From Microcoleus sp. FACHB-68 (lineage in GTDB: Bacteria > Cyanobacteriota > Cyanobacteriia > Cyanobacteriales > Oscillatoriaceae), in contig NZ_JACJOT010000018.1 in assembly GCF_014695715.1 (NCBI RefSeq), positions 372,001 through 436,000 on the forward strand: a stretch of 64,000 nt of DNA, given 5' to 3'. The notes beneath the pieces are model-generated. The model searched no databases. It saw only the letters and a program-made list of their open reading frames with translations, and was not told the DNA's origin. Within the stretch, counting starts at the first letter, position 1. Each line of letters starts with the position of its first letter. Position numbers and translations under genes: made by a program. Positions 53,787-61,547 of this stretch are shown one piece after another.

Positions 53787-55418
53787 TCAACTTGCTTGCT
53801 CGACCTCCTTAAAATAAGCAGTCGCATCAGCCAAGTGCTTTTGTAGGGTTGCCACCGGCAGCGGCCCTTGCAAGTGGCTCCAGGGTAAAACTCGCTCTAA
53901 TTCCCAGTTAGTATGGACGTAAAAATCCATCTCAGGCAACTTGCCCCGCAACTCTTTAAAGGCTCGCCGATAACTGCCTAAAGAATCGCCATAGTGTCGC
54001 ACCAATTCTAGTAAATCAGAGAGCCGGCGATCTCCTCTTGAGATTAGTGCTTGAACGACTGACCAATTGTAACTTTCAGGTCTAAAATCCAGACCGTGTG
54101 AGCGCAATTGTTTTTCCAAGGACTTCAGACGCTTTTCTGCTAAAGAATTGACCCCAAACCACTGAAACGGAGTATGAGATTTGGGGACAAATGTACTGCA
54201 TCCCAACGTTAAACGCAAACCCGGAGCCGCTTTTTTTAGCGAGCGCATCATTGCCACAGTCTCTTCTAAATCCTCTGGTTCCTCACCGGGAAGGCCAACC
54301 ATGCCGTAAAGTTTTAGTCCCGTCAAGCCGCCGGCTTTGGCATTTACCGCAGCTTGAATAATCTCCTCATTATTCAGCTTCTTGTTAATAATTTTGCGGA
54401 GCCGCTCAGACCCACTTTCAATGGCAATCGTCAGGGATTTTGTGCCGCGATTTCCCAGAATTTTTGCTAAGCTTTCTGTAACTGTATTTGTCCGTACAGA
54501 GGCAATGCTGAGCCGCACATCATCAAACTTTGGCTTACTCAAATAATCGAGCAAGCTGTCAAATTCTGGGTGTTGGGTAACAGATGCGCCCAGCAAACCC
54601 AGCCGATTTGTTACTTCCAGACCTCGCTCAATTGCGGGAATTAAAGAAACTTCCATACTGGCTGTTCTAAACGGCAAAGTTAAATAACTTGCCAAACAAA
54701 ACCGGCACATTTCTGGACAGCTACGAACGACTTCCACCATGTAAATATTTTCCCAAGCTGCCTTTTCCGTCACCACCGACGATGCAGACAGAACATTACC
54801 CCGATAAGTCTGCTTAGCTACTGTGGCGGGAATGTCAGGAAATGCCGGCTCAATTGACGCAATTGGGCCATCTGGGCTGATATATTTCACCTCATAGAGA
54901 CTGGGTACATAAACCCCCGGAACTTGCGCTAAATGCCGCAGTTGAGTTTGCCTGCCGGCGTTGCGGACTTGTTTGTAAGCCTCAATAAAATCCCCCAGCA
55001 AATTTTCCCCATCCCCCAGCAAAATCACATCGAAGAAGCCGGCGAAGGGTTCTGGGTTAGCTGTTAAAACCGGACCTCCACCAAATACCAAAGGATGATT
55101 ATCCGTGCGATCAGCAGCACGAATGGGGATCTCTAGCGATTCCAACAAGCTCAAAATATTGACATAATCCAGTTCCCATGAAATCGAAAATCCTAATAAT
55201 TCTGGGGATGCCGGCAGCGGTTCATGGGTATCGGTAAATAGCCGGCTCACCCACACATCTGATCGCATGGCCAAATTTGCCCACACAATTTGATAGCCGA
55301 GGCTGGTGATGCCAACGCTGTACTCGTTCGGGAAGGCAAAAATCGTAGGGATCGCCCCAGCATCCGGGGTTGCAGGAGTAAATAAAAGCCGTTCAGCAGA
55401 AAATACAGAGGCAGTCAC
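53787..55418 (-). CDS. Radical SAM protein with B12-binding-like N-terminus
   Basis: A 543-aa protein. The N-terminal half (FAFPNEYSVGITSLGYQIVWANLAMRSDV, PLVFGGGPVLTANPEPFAGFFDVILLGDGE) resembles a cobalamin-binding domain. The radical SAM core has CPEMCRFC and later IAIESGSERLRKIINKKL and GLKLYGMVGLPGEEPEDLEET, as in the TIGR03960-type group. Function is not known to me. The start is uncertain: GTG at 55418 (reading MTASVFSAERLLF) suits homologues I recall; TTG at 55439 extends it by seven residues. The SemiSWEET gene lies upstream on the same strand. Confidence 0.82.
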   Translation of the reverse strand: MTASVFSAERLLFTPATPDAGAIPTIFAFPNEYSVGITSLGYQIVWANLAMRSDVWVSRLFTDTHEPLPASPELLGFSISWELDYVNILSLLESLEIPIRAADRTDNHPLVFGGGPVLTANPEPFAGFFDVILLGDGENLLGDFIEAYKQVRNAGRQTQLRHLAQVPGVYVPSLYEVKYISPDGPIASIEPAFPDIPATVAKQTYRGNVLSASSVVTEKAAWENIYMVEVVRSCPEMCRFCLASYLTLPFRTASMEVSLIPAIERGLEVTNRLGLLGASVTQHPEFDSLLDYLSKPKFDDVRLSIASVRTNTVTESLAKILGNRGTKSLTIAIESGSERLRKIINKKLNNEEIIQAAVNAKAGGLTGLKLYGMVGLPGEEPEDLEETVAMMRSLKKAAPGLRLTLGCSTFVPKSHTPFQWFGVNSLAEKRLKSLEKQLRSHGLDFRPESYNWSVVQALISRGDRRLSDLLELVRHYGDSLGSYRRAFKELRGKLPEMDFYVHTNWELERVLPWSHLQGPLPVATLQKHLADATAYFKEVEQAS

Positions 55419-55448
55419 AGGCAGGTTTAGCGTCAGCAAAAAAGGATC

Positions 55449-55703
55449 TTATTCATATTTAATTTTAAGCGATAAAATTATCAGGTTAAAACCCAAAGTC
55501 AGCAGGTTGGCAATAATCACCGGCCACGACTGAATATAAAGACCGTACACCAGCCACAAAAATACGCCAATACAAAAAGTAATCAGCATTTCTAAAGAAA
55601 CATCTTTTGCTGATTTCGACTGCCAAGTTTTAATAAGCTGAGGCAAAAAAGCAAGCGTTGTTAATGTCGCTGCCGCAAATCCTAAAATTTCAACAAAATT
55701 CAT
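55449..55703 (-). CDS. SemiSWEET / PQ-loop sugar transporter
   Basis: An 84-aa protein with three hydrophobic helices. The first contains the PQ motif (TTLAFLPQLIKTWQSKSAKDVSLEM), and the later part FCIGVFLWLVYGLYIQSWPVIIANLLTLGFNLIILSLKIKYE is typical. Two subunits form a passive transporter for sugars such as sucrose. It is followed by the radical SAM gene at about 30 bp. Confidence 0.9.
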   Translation of the reverse strand: MNFVEILGFAAATLTTLAFLPQLIKTWQSKSAKDVSLEMLITFCIGVFLWLVYGLYIQSWPVIIANLLTLGFNLIILSLKIKYE

Positions 55704-56653
55704 AGCTCATTTCTTATAAATTTACTTTAACATTCAAAGGTTTGTCGAACATAAATAAAGGATGAACAAGTCGGAGCGCATAAATTGATCTCTTTTTAAA
55801 ATAGAATATTACCAGAAGCTTTGATTATTTTTAGGATTAAATAATTTTACCAATGAAAAACATTTTTCCTCTTTTTCTATTATTAATTTTTCTAGCTCAA
55901 AAGTCAGGAAGCGCAACTTGCGCTCAACAATCGGCTCATTAGCCTATCCCCAATCCTTTCCTAAGTTGCTCACAGGCTATCATAACTTTATCTATTAAAA
56001 GAAGACTTGGAGGCCGAAATAAAAGAAGCGGATAATGCAACGCCCAGCCTGCCGGCTTTCCCAGGGATGCTGATCATCTGGCGCAGATGATAGCCCGAAA
56101 GTTAATATCCATCTGGCGTTGCCGGCGCTGGAATAGCCACATCAACGAGGGAAGCTCTCAAGGGCAGCTAGCTGGGTGTTTGCGGCCTCTGGGATAAGGT
56201 TTGGCAATTCGGGAGCAAATTAGCCATAACGGCTGATTTCCGGGATGTCATGGCCTGTTTACGGGTGTGTCACTTACAGTTGGATCGGGATAAACAGTGA
56301 TCAAGTTTTTTCCCGATTATCCCTCAAAACAAAAACTGGGGTTCTTGGAATGGCGGTTGGCAGCTCAAAAACTCGATTCCAATCGTAATGCCGGCTGCAA
56401 AGCAACAAAACCCTATCCTTCTGACTGGGCGGCGTTTAGCCCGATCTGGAAAGCCGAGCGAGGGTTGCTGATTCTTGGCCGGCGATCCTTTGACACTGCC
56501 TCGCTGTAGGCTATACCTAGGAAGCAGTGGGTTGCTATCATTCAGCACGGTAGCCAAAACCCGATTATCCTGAAGCAGGCAGTCTATTTAGCGACAGCCT
56601 GGGACAGACTAGCCCCTTTCACTTTTGCAGACCTACTCACTCAGCCCAAATCT
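55704..56653. other. Intergenic region with a perfect 8-bp hairpin
   Basis: No gene is convincingly supported. atcatctg-gcg-cagatgat (56073-56091) is a perfect hairpin. A 29-codon frame at 55853-55942 (plus) has a hydrophobic start but no ribosome-binding site at a useful distance. A 70-codon frame at 56297-56509 lacks protein-like character. Confidence 0.4.
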
Positions 56654-56980
56654 ATGAGTCCTGTTGTTAAAGTTGTGCAACCTTCTGGCCTTTTAGACGG
56701 TACAAAGGCTTCTCAAGTGCGGCAAGAAATTGACGAGATTGTCGCCAATGGCGCAGATGTTGTGTTAATCGATCTGCAAGATGTAACGTTTATTGATAGT
56801 TCGGGTTTGGGTGCTTTGGTATCAGCACTCAAAGCGGTGCGTGCCGCCGGCGGTAAGCTATTTATCTGCTCGATCAATGCTCAGGTCAGAATGTTATTTG
56901 AACTGACAAGCATGGATCGAGTTTTTCAGATATTTTCTAATCGAGATGAGTTCAATAAAGCGGTGAGTTCTGCCAATTAA
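56654..56980 (+). CDS. STAS-domain anti-sigma-factor antagonist
   Basis: A 108-aa protein of the SpoIIAA/RsbV type. The phosphorylation site is in FIDSSGLGALV (about residues 54-64), preceded by VVLIDLQDV. In partner switching the dephosphorylated form binds a HATPase kinase and frees its target; the kinase phosphorylates the Ser and a PP2C phosphatase removes the phosphate. Candidates for both lie next door (58665 and 57041). Confidence 0.93.
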   Translation: MSPVVKVVQPSGLLDGTKASQVRQEIDEIVANGADVVLIDLQDVTFIDSSGLGALVSALKAVRAAGGKLFICSINAQVRMLFELTSMDRVFQIFSNRDEFNKAVSSAN

Positions 56981-57040
56981 CCAGAGAGCTTTTGTGCGGC
57001 TCACTTAACTAAAAGAGCCAACTTGAATGGTGTACGACAA

Positions 57041-58192
57041 TCAGCCGAAGATGATTTGCAACAAGGACAAATCATCTTCAAAGCTGTCTTTTCCATTTAA
57101 AGCGCGAATCTCATCTAGAAGTTGGTCTAAATTAGCCGCTTGTTTCTGCCGGTAATAGACGACCCGATTGATAAAATCATCGAGTCCCCAGAGTTTTCCA
57201 TCAGGCAGATTAATTTCGTAAATGCCATCACTAAAAACATACAGGGAACTCAATGCCTTGATCTCACATGAATCGTCAGCATATTCAGCTTCAGGAAACA
57301 TCCCGATGGGCAATCCCGGCGTCTTTAACTTTTTAACCAAAGTGTTGCCGACATTTGTACCCGATATCAACACTGCCGGCGGGTGGCCGGCGCTTGCATA
57401 AACCAGCCGGCGCTTGACTCGGTGATAAACGCCATACCAGATTGTAAAGTATTTATCAACGTAGTGTTGCCGCTGATAATTCATCTGGAAAGACTGATTT
57501 AAAGCTTTCAAGACTTCCTTAGGTTGATGAAAATTGGTGTTGGGCAAGGAACGCGAACGCAACAAATTCAGCATTGAAACTGATAGCAGCGCAGCCCCCA
57601 CACCATGCCCGGATACATCTAGCAAATAAATCGCTAAATGATCTGCATCGAGCCAATAGTAGTCAAAACAATCGCCTCCCAATTGTTTGGAGGGAATAAA
57701 CCGCCACTCAATTGTCGCGGGTTTACTGGTTACAGGAGACGGGACGAGTGAACGTACATACTCAGCCGCATCAGCTAATTCTGCCTCCAAAATCTGTTTT
57801 GAGGAATGCAACTCCTGATTGAGCTGGTGTATTCTCAAACCGGCTCGCACTCTGGCATTTAGCTCATCGATCTCAATGGGTTTAGAGAGAAATTCATCTG
57901 CGCCGGTGTCCAGCCCAATCACCCGATCCTCTATGTCCCCACGCGCCGTCAGCAGTAAGAAAAATGTTGTTGACAAATCTGGATTGGCTTTAACCCACTG
58001 GCAGACTTGCAACCCATCCATGTGGGGCATCATCCAGTCACTGATAATTAATGCAGGACGCAACCGCTGCGCCTGCTCAATTCCTTCTTTGCCATCCTTG
58101 GCGACTGTGACTTCATAACCCTGCTTTTGCAGGGCTTTTGTCAGTACCAGCCGAATCGTAGGATCGTCATCAATCACTAGAATTTGAGTCAT
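57041..58192 (-). CDS. Response regulator with PP2C-type (SpoIIE/RsbU) phosphatase domain
   Basis: A 383-aa protein. Residues 1-120 form a receiver domain (VIDDDPTIRLVL; phospho-acceptor D52 in IISDWMMPHMDG; K in LSKPIEI). A coiled-coil linker (about 125-150) follows, then a PP2C domain with GGDCFDYYWLD, LLDVSGHGVGAALLS, YVFSDGIYEI and EDDLSLLQI, whose Asp residues bind metal. Phosphorylation of the receiver should switch phosphatase activity toward a STAS protein. It converges with the STAS gene and diverges from the HATPase gene. Confidence 0.94.
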   Translation of the reverse strand: MTQILVIDDDPTIRLVLTKALQKQGYEVTVAKDGKEGIEQAQRLRPALIISDWMMPHMDGLQVCQWVKANPDLSTTFFLLLTARGDIEDRVIGLDTGADEFLSKPIEIDELNARVRAGLRIHQLNQELHSSKQILEAELADAAEYVRSLVPSPVTSKPATIEWRFIPSKQLGGDCFDYYWLDADHLAIYLLDVSGHGVGAALLSVSMLNLLRSRSLPNTNFHQPKEVLKALNQSFQMNYQRQHYVDKYFTIWYGVYHRVKRRLVYASAGHPPAVLISGTNVGNTLVKKLKTPGLPIGMFPEAEYADDSCEIKALSSLYVFSDGIYEINLPDGKLWGLDDFINRVVYYRQKQAANLDQLLDEIRALNGKDSFEDDLSLLQIIFG

Positions 58193-58664
58193 AAGTATAA
58201 AGCACCTACGACGAGCTGCTTACAAGTCGATGAGAGGGCTAAGATATCAGAAATCAAAAGGACGTTTAGTTGATATAGTTAACCAAAAGTCTCTAAACTG
58301 AAAAAAGCAGTGCGACAACAGTCATTTAACTTCCTCTCCAGCTTAACCTTGGCTGCTAGAAGTGTTAAATTTTATCACAAAAACTGTCTACCCCGCTTGA
58401 TCCCTCAGTTATCCAGTCTGCGGCCAGTCGCCATGCCGGTGGTTGCCTTGGGAAACAATCATTGCTTTTTTCATAAAAAATCATGCCGGACAACCTCAAA
58501 TTCAATTTTGATTCATTCACTTTTGGCTTTAAATAAGTTCTCAAAATAATTGTTTTGAAAACGAGATTTTTAGTTAAACAAAAGAGCCTACCAACCTCTA
58601 TTTTTTATGGTAAATCTATAGAGGTACGCGTTAAATTGTGACATAAAAAATTGGCAGCACTGTT
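58193..58664. other. Divergent intergenic region
   Basis: About 470 nt between the RR-PP2C gene and the HATPase gene, with AT-rich segments near both starts. The 79-codon plus frame 58310-58549 does not look protein-coding. Confidence 0.4.
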
Positions 58665-59117
58665 ATGAACTTAAATGATTTGAGCGATTGGCAAGCCATT
58701 CACAAAGCGGAAATTCAGGTGGGTTCCAATTTAAGTGACCTCTCCCAAGTTTTATCATGGTTCGACCAATTTAACCATCCCCCAGTTCCTAAATATATTT
58801 GGATGCAGTGCCAGTTAGCAATAGCGGAGGGATTTACAAACGCTGTTCGTCACGCCCACAGAGATAAACCTCCAGAAACTCCGATAGAAATTGAGGTAGC
58901 CATTTTCCCACAACGCTTAGAAATTCGGATATGGGATCGCGGACAGCCTTTCGATCTCAAAGGAAGCGTCGCAGATATGCCGGCGCAAGTAGATGAGGAG
59001 GCTGTGGGAGGTCGGGGGTTGAAACTTTTGGATCGAATAGCCGATGGTCTGAGCTATACACAAACTGAGGATCAGCGCAACTGTTTATTAATTGTGAAAT
59101 ATTACCCTCAAGCTTGA
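58665..59117 (+). CDS. Anti-sigma-factor-type serine kinase (RsbW-like HATPase)
   Basis: A 150-aa GHKL ATPase. The N box is IAEGFTNAVRHAHRD, G1 is IWDRGQPFDL and G2 is GGRGLKLLDRIAD, followed by YTQTEDQRNCLLIVKYY. This is the single-domain form used in partner switching. It should phosphorylate a STAS partner, most likely the protein at 56654; the ultimate target need not be a sigma factor in cyanobacteria. Confidence 0.92.
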   Translation: MNLNDLSDWQAIHKAEIQVGSNLSDLSQVLSWFDQFNHPPVPKYIWMQCQLAIAEGFTNAVRHAHRDKPPETPIEIEVAIFPQRLEIRIWDRGQPFDLKGSVADMPAQVDEEAVGGRGLKLLDRIADGLSYTQTEDQRNCLLIVKYYPQA

Positions 59118-59613
59118 GAATTTCAAAGCAGAAGAAAGCGGTTTGAGAGAAACGTTAGCTTAAGTTTGTGAGGTTTTTGTCTTTAAAAGCCTGTTTTTTG
59201 CTATATTTTGTGTAAAACTTCTCGTGATTAAGTTGATTGAAAAGATTTTAAGATAAGCCAAACAGTGGCGCTGATTAATTTAATTAAATAAGTCATTAAA
59301 TAAATTTAAAAGGTAGAGTTTACTAAAAACAGCGCCCTGGGAGCCGGCATCAACTTTTTTTGAAAGATTTATCATTGATTTTAGCGAATTACTGGATAAT
59401 CGCTATGCTGATTGCTCATTAGGGGCAATTTTGGTAAAAATTATGGTGGTTCTAGCCGGCAACGATGACAGCGACCCGGAAAATCAGAAATTAACGGCTT
59501 TGTGTTAAAGCATCCTTAAACTCAGCTTTGCGGCCATATTCAATAGACTGTCCTTAACAAAGCCTTCTTGCCAAAGCAGCCGGTGAGGGCTTCCAGAAAT
59601 TTGTGCAGTTGTT
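59118..59613. other. Intergenic region, no gene seen
   Basis: About 500 nt, AT-rich to 59330 and mixed after. No credible gene or strong hairpin was seen. Confidence 0.4.
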
Positions 59614-59772
59614 TCACTCGCCAAAATACCAGGAAAACACGATCAAAGCCACGGTGAGAAACAGCCATAGTGGCACCTTAACCAATTCTATGGCTCCTAA
59701 AGGCAAAGCCACCAAAGCTTCAACCCCAACGCAACCGACAATTACCAGAAAAACCAAGATGACCGCAGGCAT
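59614..59772 (-). CDS. 52-aa two-helix membrane protein
   Basis: The frame starts MPAVILVFLVIVGCVGVEAL, continues through a short loop (GAIELVKVP) and a second hydrophobic helix (LWLFLTVALIVFSW) and ends YFGE. GAGG lies 8 nt before the ATG, a good ribosome-binding site. The high hydrophobicity in this frame, against a poor protein in the overlapping plus frame, supports it. I do not recognise a family. Confidence 0.65.
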   Translation of the reverse strand: MPAVILVFLVIVGCVGVEALVALPLGAIELVKVPLWLFLTVALIVFSWYFGE

Positions 59773-59953
59773 CGTCTTTTCCTCACAAAAGCACTGTTAA
59801 AACTGGATGGAGTGAATGTGGCAGAAACAAAATTGTCACTCCTGTTTCTATTAAACTCGCCCATCGCTGTTACAACTACATTAGCTTCATCTGTATTTTG
59901 CGCTTCGTGAATATAGAAAGTAACCGCCCCGAATGTGTAGGAGGATAGTTGCG

Positions 59954-60439
59954 ATGTTAAGACGCACCAAACTGCGGTTCAAATACGGTTGTTTACTGGC
60001 TGGAATGACAGCACTAAGCGCCCTACCGGCTTTAGCAGAGACGCCGGTTTTTGGAGCTTTGACCCTCGCCCCCGGCTTTAAACCCTCACAGGGAGTTGCA
60101 TCAGGCTATACCAGTGGCTCAACCTCTTTACCGGCCATTGTGGCCAACCAAGATCGCCGAGGTAACAAATGTTTGGGGTTTGCTGACAACGCGCCGGATT
60201 ATAAAATGGTTTTGCAAAAAGACTTTCCGCAGTTGGCCATTGAAGTTGACAGTGGGGGCAAAGATACAACCTTAGCGATCAAAGGGCCTGACGGGACGGT
60301 TCGCTGCGCGGATGATACCGGCAAAAATAAGGATGCCAGCATTCAAGATCCGGATTGGAAAGCCGGCGAATATGAAGTTTGGGTGGGTTCGATAGAAGCC
60401 GGTTCCCGATGGAAATACAAGCTTACTGTGCGGCAGTAA
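59954..60439 (+). CDS. Secreted protein with PPC-like beta-sandwich end
   Basis: A 161-aa protein. A signal peptide (LRFKYGCLLAGMTALSALPALAE, cleavage after ALA) is clear. The C-terminal part (FPQLAIEVDSGGKDTTLAIKGPDGTVRCADDTG, then GEYEVWVGSIEAGSRWKYKLTV) resembles bacterial pre-peptidase C-terminal or related beta-sandwich domains, with two Cys (KCLGF, VRCADD) likely joined. GGAGG lies 9 nt before the ATG at 59954; an upstream in-frame ATG at 59933 overlaps this site and is rejected. Confidence 0.75.
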   Translation: MLRRTKLRFKYGCLLAGMTALSALPALAETPVFGALTLAPGFKPSQGVASGYTSGSTSLPAIVANQDRRGNKCLGFADNAPDYKMVLQKDFPQLAIEVDSGGKDTTLAIKGPDGTVRCADDTGKNKDASIQDPDWKAGEYEVWVGSIEAGSRWKYKLTVRQ

Positions 60440-60658
60440 CTCAAGATACATCTTATTTGACAGACCCTCTTAATACACACACCCATCCCTATAGTCTAAA
60501 ATTTTGCCGATTGTCTGCAACTGTTGATATTTGAGTCAGACAATTTAACTGAAAATCAAGACACGACAGCATCGGCATCTGAATTTTGGCAGAGGACACC
60601 GGCAACAACGGCGATAATATATAAGGTGGTATGTTTTGCCAAAAGTGGATAACATCTC

Positions 60659-61450
60659 GTGCTAAATACTCTTGCTGCCGACTTCCGCATCATTTTTGAG
60701 CGTGACCCAGCTGCACGTAACTGGTTAGAAGTTTTGTTTTGCTACCCTGGTTTGCAAGCGTTGGTGTTTTACCGGCTGGCTCACTGGTTGCACCTGCTGA
60801 AAATTCCCTTCATCCCTCGCCTGATTTCTCACTTGGCTCGGTTTTTCACCGGCGTAGAAATTCATCCGGGTGCGACAATCGGCAAGGGGATTTTTATTGA
60901 CCACGGCATGGGAGTTGTGATCGGGGAAACTGCCATTGTCGGAGATTACGCCCTCATCTACCAAGGTGTAACCCTCGGTGGCACCGGCAAAGAAAGTGGC
61001 AAGCGTCACCCCACCTTAGGCGAATGTGTTGTCGTGGGTGCCGGTGCCAAAGTTCTTGGCAATCTCCAAATTGGTAATAACGTCCGCATCGGTGCCGGTT
61101 CTGTGGTGCTGCGAGATGTCCCTTCCGATTGCACCGTGGTGGGAATTCCCGGTAGAATCGTCTACCGCTCTGGGGTTCGGGTTAATCCGCTGGAACATGG
61201 CCAGCTACCGGATTCTGAGGCAACCGTGATTCGTGCCTTGCTTGATAGAATTGAAGCGCTCGAAGAACAAGTTCAAAACCTACACAGCCAAAAATCTACA
61301 GCAAATGCTAATTTGCCGGCAGACAGTTCAGCCGTAAGAACGCCGGTTTTAGTCGGCGCTTCCACTAGGCCACACGCACCTGATGCCGCCCCAAATTGCC
61401 GACTTAGGGATAAGGAAATTCAGCAGTTTCTCGACGGTGCAGGAATTTAG
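60659..61450 (+). CDS. cysE: Serine O-acetyltransferase
   Basis: A 263-aa enzyme that makes O-acetylserine for cysteine synthesis. The N-terminal helical part has [33 protein letters not shown]. The left-handed beta-helix follows with hexapeptide repeats, including [42 protein letters not shown] (catalytic His) and [25 protein letters not shown]. The tail after [10 protein letters not shown] is long and includes a coiled coil ([19 protein letters not shown]). The start is GTG; no strong Shine-Dalgarno is visible. Confidence 0.95.
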   Translation: MLNTLAADFRIIFERDPAARNWLEVLFCYPGLQALVFYRLAHWLHLLKIPFIPRLISHLARFFTGVEIHPGATIGKGIFIDHGMGVVIGETAIVGDYALIYQGVTLGGTGKESGKRHPTLGECVVVGAGAKVLGNLQIGNNVRIGAGSVVLRDVPSDCTVVGIPGRIVYRSGVRVNPLEHGQLPDSEATVIRALLDRIEALEEQVQNLHSQKSTANANLPADSSAVRTPVLVGASTRPHAPDAAPNCRLRDKEIQQFLDGAGI

Positions 61451-61476
61451 CATTTAATACTACATCTTTTCCATTT

Positions 61477-61511
61477 AGTCAAGGCGTAAACTCTCAAATT
61501 ACGCCTTGACT
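61477..61511. terminator. 13-bp perfect hairpin between converging genes
   Basis: agtcaaggcgtaa and ttacgccttgact pair perfectly across 9 nt, between cysE (plus) and the helicase (minus). There is no long T-run, but the position fits a bidirectional terminator. Confidence 0.6.
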
Positions 61512-61547
61512 GGAAATTCATGTTAGCAATGAATACCATTTCCCCAA

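Noticed and set aside
55853-55942. 29-codon frame with a signal-like N-terminus
   Set aside because: Nearest AGGA is about 17 nt away and there is no mature domain; too little to support a gene.
56297-56509. 70-codon frame upstream of the STAS gene
   Set aside because: No start signal and no protein-like pattern.
58310-58549. 79-codon frame in the RR-PP2C/HATPase gap
   Set aside because: Random-looking composition in a promoter region; no ribosome-binding site.
59603-59800. 65-codon plus frame
   Set aside because: Opposite to a better 52-aa membrane protein with a good ribosome-binding site; composition (Thr/Lys/Ser) is that of an antisense shadow.
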